From: Pseudomonas sp. GGS8 | GTDB taxonomy: Bacteria > Pseudomonadota > Gammaproteobacteria > Pseudomonadales > Pseudomonadaceae | Length of the DNA: 64,000 nt | Direction of reading: 5' to 3' | NCBI RefSeq assembly: GCF_024168645.1 | Contig: NZ_JALJWF010000001.1 | Span: 666,001 to 730,000, forward strand | Shown: piece by piece, positions 55,026 through 64,000 of the stretch | How positions within the stretch are numbered: position 1 is the first letter of the stretch | Layout: the number at the start of each line of letters is the position of its first letter | Made by a program: the position numbers and the translations under genes | The notes under the pieces: generated by a model | Told to the model about the DNA's origin: nothing | The model's input: only the letters and a program-made list of their open reading frames with translations | Databases searched by the model: none

Positions 55026-55760
55026 CTAGAACTCGACCCGTTGATAAACCCCTTCAGCGCCCACGTTGTGGCCAAAACCGCATGACTCACCGGCCGTGCG
55101 CGTTACCGTGAGCAGGCCTTTTTTAATGTCGAAGTCGTAGGCACAGTCGCCATTGTCTTCTTCACTCATGGCGTAATGCGCCTTGCCGTTATCAACCGCT
55201 AATACCGTTGAAAATTCACCGATATTGGGGCCGTAGTACATCGCCATCAGGCCGGCGTAATAACCCTGGAAATCAACTTTGTATCGCTGGCCTTGTGGCT
55301 TGATCGTTATGGTGTTCCATAACGCCGCCCCGGCATATTGCCAATATTGCCCTTCTGGCTGATTCGGAAGCTTCTCAAGCGAGTTTTCGATTTCGCCACC
55401 GTTTTTGCCAAGGTTGAAGATCGACTTTTTGTCGTCTGGCAGGATGCTCAGCCACGCCCGGGCCTTCAGGTAATTGCCTTCATGGAGGTAGGTGAGTGCA
55501 ACGTTATTGTAGGCCAGGGCAATTTTCGCTTCGTCCAGCTGACAGCTTTCAGACCAGCCAGCCTGCTGCTCATATTGTTCCCGAGCCTTGGCGTACTGTT
55601 TGAGCTTGTAGTACTTCCCGCCCTCGGCGGAATACTCGCTGATCTTGAGGCAATTGGCGGTCGCTTGTTCCTCGGTAATATCCGCTTGAGCAAAAAACGG
55701 TGTAGTAAGAGGCAGGAGAATCGTTCCAATCTGTATGAAGCGGCGCAATTTAATGTCCAT
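55026..55760 (-). CDS. Secreted TPR-containing protein, 244 residues
   Basis: A Sec signal peptide (RRFIQIGTILLPLTTPFFAQA, cut near 26) is followed by two to three TPR-like helical pairs (KISEYSAEGGKYYKLKQY, AYNNVALTYLHEGNYLKA). The C-terminal half is strand-rich with cysteines (GDCAYDFDIKKGLL, GESCGFGHNVGAEGV). It is probably periplasmic or lipid-free secreted. No family recognised; it might scaffold an envelope complex. Ribosome site AGAGAAATAAT is weak. Confidence 0.65.
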   Translation of the reverse strand: MDIKLRRFIQIGTILLPLTTPFFAQADITEEQATANCLKISEYSAEGGKYYKLKQYAKAREQYEQQAGWSESCQLDEAKIALAYNNVALTYLHEGNYLKARAWLSILPDDKKSIFNLGKNGGEIENSLEKLPNQPEGQYWQYAGAALWNTITIKPQGQRYKVDFQGYYAGLMAMYYGPNIGEFSTVLAVDNGKAHYAMSEEDNGDCAYDFDIKKGLLTVTRTAGESCGFGHNVGAEGVYQRVEF

Positions 55761-55855
55761 ATTATTTCTCTGTTTGAACGTCGACCCTTGGTTCTGATCG
55801 CAGCAATAACCTGGAATCTCTGCTGGCCTGGCCGCTGAGCGACTAGGCCCTGATG

Positions 55856-58800
55856 TCAGTGCCGCGAATCTATCCGTGACACAAGATTCTCCCGATGCAC
55901 CTTAATTTCCCCTGTCACATCCGGCCCCTCATAGACCATTGAGGTTTCATAGTTGGCCCAGCGGCCACGGTTCGCACTAAACCAGTTAAATGATCCCATG
56001 CACAGCAACTCATCGTCGGCCATGACGATTTTGCTGTGCACCCGGGCTACCACATAAGATTCGATACGCTGGCCTCGTAGGGCCTCAATCGCGTGCTTGA
56101 GTTCATCTCTTCTAGCTTGAGTGTCTGGCGACTGTTCTGGAATATTGAAATCCCTGTCGGTATAAACACGCACTTTGACGCCTCGCTCAACCGCAGCACT
56201 CATGGCCTCCCATGCGCCGATTTCGTGGATCCGTTTCAACTTGATCCATGGCGAAACGATGTGTACTTCACGCATTGCGGTGGCCAAGGTTTTCAACAAA
56301 AAATTGTCGTGAGCATCCGCGTCTATCAGATGGCTAAGCGTTGACCGGGGAGATTCCAGGTCTTTGCGCGGCAGGTATTCGAAAGCCAGTTCACTCGCAG
56401 GATCGCGCAGCAGGTACTCGGCGAGCAGGGCACGAGGCTTGCCGGGAGGCACCATACCGAACAGGTCCATGTCGCCGAATACCAGGAAGCTGTCCTTGGC
56501 CCGGGATACCGCCACGTTGAGCATGCTCGGTCGTCGATCGATGAAGCCACCATCGGCGTGCTTGGAATACACCGCGGAAAAGATCACCAGCGGCCGCGCC
56601 GCGCCCTGAAAGGAATGAACGGTGCCGATGGTCAGTTCGCCTTCACCTTTGCCAGTCTTGATACCCCGTGTGGCGCACGCATCGGCAATGGCTTGGGATT
56701 GCGCGCCGAAGGGCGTGATCACGCCCACGATCTTCCACAACTCCCGACCGTAGTACTCTTCCAGTTTCTCGCGGTGGGCAGCGATCCACGCAGCGATTGT
56801 TTCGGCTTCGAGACGGTTCATGCGGCTGCGGCCGTTCTGCTGTCGGCAGAGGCCATCGACATGAAGATAACCCAAGCCTGGCAACAGGCCGCCTTGAGGT
56901 TTAGCTCCACGCTTGGGCACCAACTTGCCCTGGTAACACAGGGTGTTGCAGTAATCGACGATCGAGTCATAACAACGACGATGTTCGTACAGGAACATGC
57001 CCCGGTCCATGTCGGGGTCGTACCAATAGCGACTGGCATTCTGGGCAATTTGCATCACGCTGCCCGATGCCGCACTCACACCCGTGGTGCAAAGTTTTCC
57101 ATACGCTTCATCGACGCCGACACGTGGCAGCAGATCAGCACCAAACAGGTTGCCGATGTCCACCGAGTCCGGGATCGACCAAATCGGTTCGATTTGCAAC
57201 GTGTCTCCGATGACCAGGGCTTTCTTGCCCAAGGCAAAAGAAGCACCTGCGACCTCGGGCAAAACCTGACCGGCTTCGTCGACGATCAATAGATCGATGA
57301 GGTTGTACATATAGTCATCGATCAGACCATTGCCGTTATGCTTGCTGCCCTTCATATGTGCGGGCAACATGAAAAAAGTCGACACGACGCAGGGTGTCAA
57401 CTTCATCCAGCGATACCATTTTTTTTCCAGGGCCTTACGGCCGTTCTTGCTTTGATCCTTGAGAATTTGCGGCAATGTTTGCTCGACTTCAAGCAACCAG
57501 CGCCCTTCCCAGTAATGCGTGCTCAGCAAGAAGATTGGAAAGCGAATCCGCGTGTCCGCCAACGGATCGCAATCGTTCAAGGTCATGTCATCGGCAACAA
57601 CATCGGGAGCCAGTTCCAGCGGCACCAGTGCTGATCGCCAACTCTCCAGGCAGCGCTGTTGCGCTAGCCGCAAGTCTTTTGTGGCGTTGATTTTCGCCTC
57701 AAGTACGCTGATCTCGGCACTTGTCGTGGCACGCCAGGCGGCCAATGTGTCGCTGATTGCCGGCACATTGGCCAGTGCGAGCAACTCGGCTAATTGACCC
57801 TCGTTCAGCAACGGTTCCGATGCCTGCAAAGCGTCGAGGCTCTGTTCAAGGTGAAGCCGTGCGCGAAGCAAGCGCTTTTCTTGAATCGGTGCAATCCAGG
57901 CGAAGATCACGTACCAAAGGGATTCGTTGGCCAGGTACTGCCGGAACGAATGCTCCAGCGCTTTTTGTTTAGCGCTTTTGGCCTTGAGTTTCTGCACGTC
58001 TTGCTGCGCAGCCGCGATACCGGCTTCAGGATCATCGCCCCACACCGCCACAAGTGCCTGGCGCGCGGTCGTCAGGGCTTGCCATGAGCGTTCGATGTCG
58101 CGCAATTCATTAGAACGAGCTTGCAGCGCGTGGTGCAACTGCCCAACAACCGCTTCCACAGTGAGTGAAGGCAAGGAAGGAAAGGCCGTTGATGCTTTGC
58201 TCAACCACTCGTCTTTGGCCTGTTCCAGGTAATCGGCAGACTCGGTACCGGTAAAGAAGCTTTGGCACTGATATTTGCGCGTCGATTCCGGGTCTGCAAA
58301 TTTGCTCGGAAAATAAGCTCCGAAACTTTTGATGTTCGGCAACCAGCGGCCGGCAAATGGCCCGCTGCCAGAGGCGAAGTCGGTGGCGAAGGCATCCAGA
58401 ATATTAGTCACCGCCTGGTTATTGGTAGAGCTGGCGACAATCACAGGAGGCTCTGCTCCAGCCAACGCAGCCTTGGCCCACAACGAAGCCACAACCGATA
58501 GCAGCAAGGTGGTCTTGCCCGTACCGGGCGGCCCGTTCACCCCTAGAATGTCTCCGTCATTGGAGGCCAGGAAATGTGCCAAGGCATCACGTTGCTCACT
58601 GGCCAACGCATACTCATCACTGGCATGTCCCAAACGCGTGGCGAAACCGGCATTTGGAGGCAAGCAGGGTTCAGGATCGAGCGATACCTGACTGGCGTAG
58701 CGTTCAAAGAGTGCGCTTTGGGGCGCCGTATCACGCAGGTGATCATACAAACGCACAATGTGCTTACTGGCGCCGGATACCTTTTCTTCTTTGAACAGGC

Positions 58801-59392
58801 ACCATTCATTCGATCGTTCGTAACCGTTATCGCCTTGCAGCCAGCCGGCGCTCACTTCGTCGACAAAACGCTGACAAAAACTCAGATACGTTGCCCACTG
58901 TTCGGCATATTCGTCGGTCGCGGCGGCTTGGCCTTCCTCCGGGGGCTCGAACGCTGGCAGCGTGTTAACTGCCAAAAATCGATCAACGTCCGCGACATCA
59001 CCCAACGCGAAATTGCCTGACTCCAGAGGCTCCAGGATATCTCGCGGAATAACGGTGTTTTTAGTCGGGAAAAGTTGCCCGTGACGATTTATCTGCACAT
59101 GCCCAAGCAGAGGTGTAACCAGTGCATGCATCCCGCTACGGGGTTTTCCGTGCTCCAGTCGCGCCTTGAATACCCAAGGCCGAATGGTGACTTCAAGTGT
59201 CTGGCATTGCCGGGGCTCATCCTTGAATAGCGCTTCGACGAACTCGCTTCCCAAGTAACCGGCGCGCAAGGCTTCGAGCGGGAGGTGAGCATGGCCAGCC
59301 AAGTCATCGGGTTTCAGACCGCCGCAGCCATTCTCGGCATCGACAAGGGAGTTACGCCAATACTTGGCGAATTTAAGAGAATTTTCGTTCAT
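55856..59392 (-). CDS. SF1 helicase-PLD nuclease fusion, Mokosh type II-like
   Basis: 1178 residues. Long N-terminal part to about 280; SF1B helicase with VNGPPGTGKTTLLL (Walker A, about 283-296), LLIVDEAGQVLPEV (II), LVIGDTLQIEPIW (III), FLYEHRRCYDSIVDYC (IV), IGTVHSFQGAARPLVIF (V) and LNVAVSRAKDSFLVFGD (VI). Between I and II is a coiled region of about 250 residues. The last 170 residues carry a phospholipase D-like unit with HSKIVMADDELLCMGSFN (HxKx4-D... GSFN), one HKD motif. This fused plan is that of Mokosh type II anti-phage proteins. It stands alone; the ATG is assumed from the ORF start. Anti-phage role is inference from family. Confidence 0.78.
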   Translation of the reverse strand: MNENSLKFAKYWRNSLVDAENGCGGLKPDDLAGHAHLPLEALRAGYLGSEFVEALFKDEPRQCQTLEVTIRPWVFKARLEHGKPRSGMHALVTPLLGHVQINRHGQLFPTKNTVIPRDILEPLESGNFALGDVADVDRFLAVNTLPAFEPPEEGQAAATDEYAEQWATYLSFCQRFVDEVSAGWLQGDNGYERSNEWCLFKEEKVSGASKHIVRLYDHLRDTAPQSALFERYASQVSLDPEPCLPPNAGFATRLGHASDEYALASEQRDALAHFLASNDGDILGVNGPPGTGKTTLLLSVVASLWAKAALAGAEPPVIVASSTNNQAVTNILDAFATDFASGSGPFAGRWLPNIKSFGAYFPSKFADPESTRKYQCQSFFTGTESADYLEQAKDEWLSKASTAFPSLPSLTVEAVVGQLHHALQARSNELRDIERSWQALTTARQALVAVWGDDPEAGIAAAQQDVQKLKAKSAKQKALEHSFRQYLANESLWYVIFAWIAPIQEKRLLRARLHLEQSLDALQASEPLLNEGQLAELLALANVPAISDTLAAWRATTSAEISVLEAKINATKDLRLAQQRCLESWRSALVPLELAPDVVADDMTLNDCDPLADTRIRFPIFLLSTHYWEGRWLLEVEQTLPQILKDQSKNGRKALEKKWYRWMKLTPCVVSTFFMLPAHMKGSKHNGNGLIDDYMYNLIDLLIVDEAGQVLPEVAGASFALGKKALVIGDTLQIEPIWSIPDSVDIGNLFGADLLPRVGVDEAYGKLCTTGVSAASGSVMQIAQNASRYWYDPDMDRGMFLYEHRRCYDSIVDYCNTLCYQGKLVPKRGAKPQGGLLPGLGYLHVDGLCRQQNGRSRMNRLEAETIAAWIAAHREKLEEYYGRELWKIVGVITPFGAQSQAIADACATRGIKTGKGEGELTIGTVHSFQGAARPLVIFSAVYSKHADGGFIDRRPSMLNVAVSRAKDSFLVFGDMDLFGMVPPGKPRALLAEYLLRDPASELAFEYLPRKDLESPRSTLSHLIDADAHDNFLLKTLATAMREVHIVSPWIKLKRIHEIGAWEAMSAAVERGVKVRVYTDRDFNIPEQSPDTQARRDELKHAIEALRGQRIESYVVARVHSKIVMADDELLCMGSFNWFSANRGRWANYETSMVYEGPDVTGEIKVHRENLVSRIDSRH

Positions 59393-59529
59393 CGTCCTGA
59401 TTCAGTCATGTCGTGCACCTGATGCCACTGTGTATGGCCAGGCATTAGCGGAAATGGGCCCATGCGTTCTTTCGCAAGCCCATTGGCTGGGGGGATCCAT
59501 AATGCGGAGGCAAGTTCAGCCCCGCTCAA

Positions 59530-59982
59530 TCAGACCTTGGCAACAACTATCGCGGGGGCTTCAACAGACTCGATCAGACTGCCGTCATCAATGAGCAACG
59601 CCTGATTGGTCAACGCACTATCGTTGAGCAAACGCAGGGCTTTTTTCTCCCGCAACTTGGCGACCAGGCTTTCGCGACGGGTCAGGGTGTGATTGATGAA
59701 CATCGTACGAGAGAGGATCAAACGGACAGGCGTTGGCAGCATTTCATAAGCTTTTTCGACCAACATGATGAAGACCTCATCATCCTTGAGCTTTTCTTCC
59801 GTGACAGTCAGTAGGCCATTGACCAAAACGTTTTCGACCTTGCCCCAGTTGTTTTCCAAAAACTCCGAGGCTTTCGATGTGCCTGCCGAAAAATTGCCGG
59901 ACACGCTGTCTTTGGCTGCCATGGCCTTGTCGGCGATTCCGCCTGACAGAGTTCGCGCTTTATCCGTAAGAGACTTGAACAT
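59530..59982 (-). CDS. Conserved hypothetical protein, 150 residues
   Basis: MFKSLTDKARTLSGGIADK onward; helical, with DEVFIMLVEKAYEMLPTP at about 68-85 and LILSRTMFINHTLTRRESLV. Many small and charged residues in the first 45 suggest a flexible or amphipathic N-terminus. No family recognised, no signal peptide, no membrane segment strong enough. Lies 137 bases upstream of the Mokosh-like gene on the same strand, with a different composition, so I do not link them. Function unknown. Confidence 0.65.
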   Translation of the reverse strand: MFKSLTDKARTLSGGIADKAMAAKDSVSGNFSAGTSKASEFLENNWGKVENVLVNGLLTVTEEKLKDDEVFIMLVEKAYEMLPTPVRLILSRTMFINHTLTRRESLVAKLREKKALRLLNDSALTNQALLIDDGSLIESVEAPAIVVAKV

Positions 59983-59999
59983 CTTCTACTCCGTTCCGT

Positions 60000-60308
60000 G
60001 AGATGTGGATCCATTTATGCGCCAGAACCTTAGCAGACGAAAAAATGATGGCATAGCGCCTTCATTCACGAAGTGACCGAAGGCGATTGTGATGACCTGT
60101 GCCCTACCCCACCTGCACCGGCAATAGCACCAACGCGCTCGATGACTACGCTCTGGTGGAGCGCGAGCGGCTAGCCAGTCACTGTCTTGATTTCAGGGGG
60201 ATGATACGGAGAATGGAAGTCTTCCGGTCGTCATCCCCTCCGAAGCCTACAGCGAAACTGAGACAAATCTGTCTGCCCTCGCACAGTTACTGCCGCCCTT
60301 ACCAGCAA
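60000..60308. other. 309-base gap
   Basis: No supported gene. The plus frame through it lacks a ribosome site and gives no family-like sequence. It contains the 5' control region of the 150-residue gene and the end of the GGCT-like gene transcript; I see no clear terminator. Confidence 0.4.
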
Positions 60309-60662
60309 TCAGGCTCGCACATAGACCCAAGCGCTGATGCCGGACTTGAGGGTCACACTGACGCGTTTGTAGTCCGCCACCTCGTATTCGTCGGCCGCGA
60401 CCAGCTCTTGGGCCGTGATCTCGAAAACAGTGCCGGCGATCTCGTCCGACAGATCGCCACTCTCCTGCACGATGGGATGATGGGTTTTCCCACTAGCGGC
60501 CAACACCGCCGGATCGGTTATCTCGACCAGGTTCTGCTTGTAACCTGGCAGGCTGTCCAGGCGCCCTTTCAACTCGCGCCCGAAGGTGGACAGCTGGACT
60601 GCCTGATCCTGCAGGGTACCGTAGGAAAACAGCAGAACCGGTTGCTCTGTTTGGTTTGGCAT
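60309..60662 (-). CDS. Gamma-glutamylcyclotransferase-like protein (AIG2/GGCT fold)
   Basis: 117 residues with the family entry VLLFSYGTLQDQAVQ (the YGTL motif), GRLDSLPGYKQNLVEI, and GTVFEITAQELVAADEYE with the catalytic-type Glu. It follows the M24 peptidase gene by 13 bases on the same strand, so both are likely made together. The substrate is unknown; the family removes gamma-glutamyl groups or acts on related amides. Confidence 0.82.
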   Translation of the reverse strand: MPNQTEQPVLLFSYGTLQDQAVQLSTFGRELKGRLDSLPGYKQNLVEITDPAVLAASGKTHHPIVQESGDLSDEIAGTVFEITAQELVAADEYEVADYKRVSVTLKSGISAWVYVRA

Positions 60663-60675
60663 GAGGATTCCTCGA

Positions 60676-61341
60676 TCAGATAAGCAAGTCTTCGTAGAAC
60701 GCTCCGAAAGGGCGCTCAGGGTGGGCGATCTGGATTTCCAGAATCCACAGGCCTGTCGTCGGGCATTGGTCTAAATCCCCGAGGTCGCCACCACGGTGAA
60801 TGGCATGAGGAAAATCGCTGACTCTGTGGCCTTTGATGTCCAGGTTGAGCTTCCACCCCATGGCTTGCGCCTGGTCGGCCGCATAGCGGTAAAGCTCCAT
60901 GCCGGAAACCCGCTCGCTGCGCCAAAAACCTTCTACCCGATTGAAAAGCTCCCGGGAGGCCGCGGCACAGGCGATCATTTCCGGGTCAGAACCCGTGGTG
61001 AAAGTCGCCCCGGCATCACCTTCGTGCCCACGCCAGACCGTGCCCATGTCGATGAAGAAAATATCTTCGTCACCTAGTACAGGATCGCCATCGGAGCGTT
61101 GTTTGAACGTCTTGAGTGTATTGGCTCCAAAGCGGATCAGCAGTGGGTGCCAGATGCGATCCATGCCAAGCTCCGACAGAATCTGTTTACCCCGTAACTG
61201 GGCTTCGGACTCATGCATGCCGGGAGAAATAACCCGAGCGATCTGTTCGATGGCCTTCCAGGTCATCTGCTGGGCATGGCGCATCGTTTCCAACGTGTAA
61301 CGCTCGCCTACTGCTTCTTTACCGCTCAGGGCCGTTGTCAT
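60676..61341 (-). CDS. M24 family metallopeptidase
   Basis: 221 residues of the creatinase/methionine-aminopeptidase (pita-bread) fold. Metal ligands appear in order: FIDMGTVWRGHEGDAGATF (two Asp), then HAIHRGGDLGD (His) and WILEIQIAHPE (Glu). The N-terminal domain of prolidase-type enzymes is absent. AAGGA precedes the ATG. First gene of a two-gene unit with the GGCT-like gene, behind a 30-bp A/T-rich palindrome (61364-61393). Confidence 0.85.
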   Translation of the reverse strand: MTTALSGKEAVGERYTLETMRHAQQMTWKAIEQIARVISPGMHESEAQLRGKQILSELGMDRIWHPLLIRFGANTLKTFKQRSDGDPVLGDEDIFFIDMGTVWRGHEGDAGATFTTGSDPEMIACAAASRELFNRVEGFWRSERVSGMELYRYAADQAQAMGWKLNLDIKGHRVSDFPHAIHRGGDLGDLDQCPTTGLWILEIQIAHPERPFGAFYEDLLI

Positions 61342-61363
61342 CGATCATTCCTTTTGTACGAAT

Positions 61364-61393
61364 TATCGCTATATATTTTTATATATTGCGATA
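61364..61393. promoter_or_regulatory. 30-bp A/T-rich palindrome upstream of the M24 gene
   Basis: tatcgc and gcgata face each other around tatatatttttatatatt, with another cgata nearby (61395-61400). It lies 23 bases before the M24 peptidase ATG, where an operator would overlap the promoter. A regulator gene is not present next to it. Confidence 0.6.
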
Positions 61394-61452
61394 TTCGATA
61401 AAAAAGATATAGCCATGATTCATGCTGTACGAACTTTCCTGCGGACAAAACA

Positions 61453-61484
61453 AAACCCCTACCTGCGTACGCAGATAGGGGTTT
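61453..61484 (-). terminator. rRNA operon terminator
   Basis: Stem aaacccctacctgcg / gcagataggggttt with loop near tac, downstream of 5S on the minus strand. Confidence 0.85.
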
Positions 61485-61495
61485 CGGAATTTAAT

Positions 61496-61612
61496 CTTGA
61501 CGATGACCTACTCTCACATGGGGAAACCCCACACTACCATCGGCGATGCATCGTTTCACTTCTGAGTTCGGGATGGGATCAGGTGGTTCCAATGCTCTAT
61601 GGTCGTCAAGAA
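61496..61612 (-). rRNA. rrf: 5S ribosomal RNA
   Basis: Read on the minus strand: cttgacgaccatagagcatt, ggaaccacctgatcccatcc, cgaactcagaagtgaaacg, then ggtagtgtggggtttcccc and gagagtaggtcatcgtcaag. This is a whole 5S of Pseudomonas type, about 117 bases. The spacer to 23S is about 130 bases without a tRNA. Confidence 0.95.
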
Positions 61613-61745
61613 ATTCGGGTACCGAACCGTCTTTCGACGCTTCAGCAAATTGGGTATGCGATAGTTTGTGTGTTGTGCGAACTTTCGGTTCATTGCGTCT
61701 TCACACACCGCAATCTGGCCTTTCGACTCAAATTGCTTGGGTGTT

Positions 61746-64000
<2,255 letters not shown>

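Overview
The window looks like the chromosome of a Pseudomonas of the fluorescens/putida type. The gene orders dsbC-hom-thrC, recJ-yaeQ and queA-tgt-yajC-secD-secF, the xenobiotic reductase, the DUF3509 and DUF3077 proteins, the GC-rich codon use and the paired REP-like inverted repeats all fit this. Organism naming is inference from protein resemblance and gene order only; no search was run.

Layout. 1-4531: a polyamine-type ABC transporter (ATPase and two permeases) followed by gamma-aminobutyraldehyde dehydrogenase. 4532-7655: an accessory patch with a RloA/RloB (AbiL-type) defence pair, a BRO-N antirepressor-like gene and a small regulator-like gene. 8066-17811: glucan biosynthesis protein D, xenA, recJ, yaeQ, a class III CoA-transferase, two periplasmic binding-type proteins (one a BvgS-like receptor that stops after its PAS domain) and a DUF3509 protein. 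17945-28946: core genes, all on the minus strand (thrC, hom, dsbC, xerD, a glycine-zipper protein, secF, secD, yajC, tgt, queA).

29054-46052: tRNA-Leu(CAA) followed by a P4-like satellite of about 16.9 kb. Its 3' tRNA segment is duplicated at the far end. The satellite carries a tyrosine integrase, an AlpA-type regulator, a CI/C4-like antisense RNA locus, a run of translationally coupled small genes leading into a Toprim/DUF927 primase-helicase, a coiled-coil protein, and a cargo block. The cargo is an HNH-type protein with an unknown C-terminal domain, an unknown protein, a 186-bp MITE and a Gabija-like OLD nuclease/UvrD helicase pair. An iteron-rich stretch that looks like a replication origin and a small membrane protein close the element. 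No capsid or packaging gene is visible.

46053-64000: a conserved small gene, an IS110-family element with a structured leader, an Abi_2 (HEPN) abortive infection gene, the NAD-dependent formate dehydrogenase operon fdsGBAD, a secreted TPR protein, a very long helicase-PLD fusion resembling Mokosh type II, a small unknown gene, a GGCT-like/M24 peptidase pair behind a 30-bp palindrome, and the 3' end of an rRNA operon (5S and most of 23S) on the minus strand.

The most interesting signals are: (i) the CI/C4-like RNA, whose loop is complementary to two copies of the same 8-9 nt target, one overlapping a ribosome binding site; (ii) two iteron clusters at the two ends of the satellite; (iii) an unclassified HNH cargo gene; and (iv) four recognisable anti-phage modules plus one candidate (RloAB, HNH, Gabija-like, Abi_2, Mokosh-like) spread over about 55 kb.
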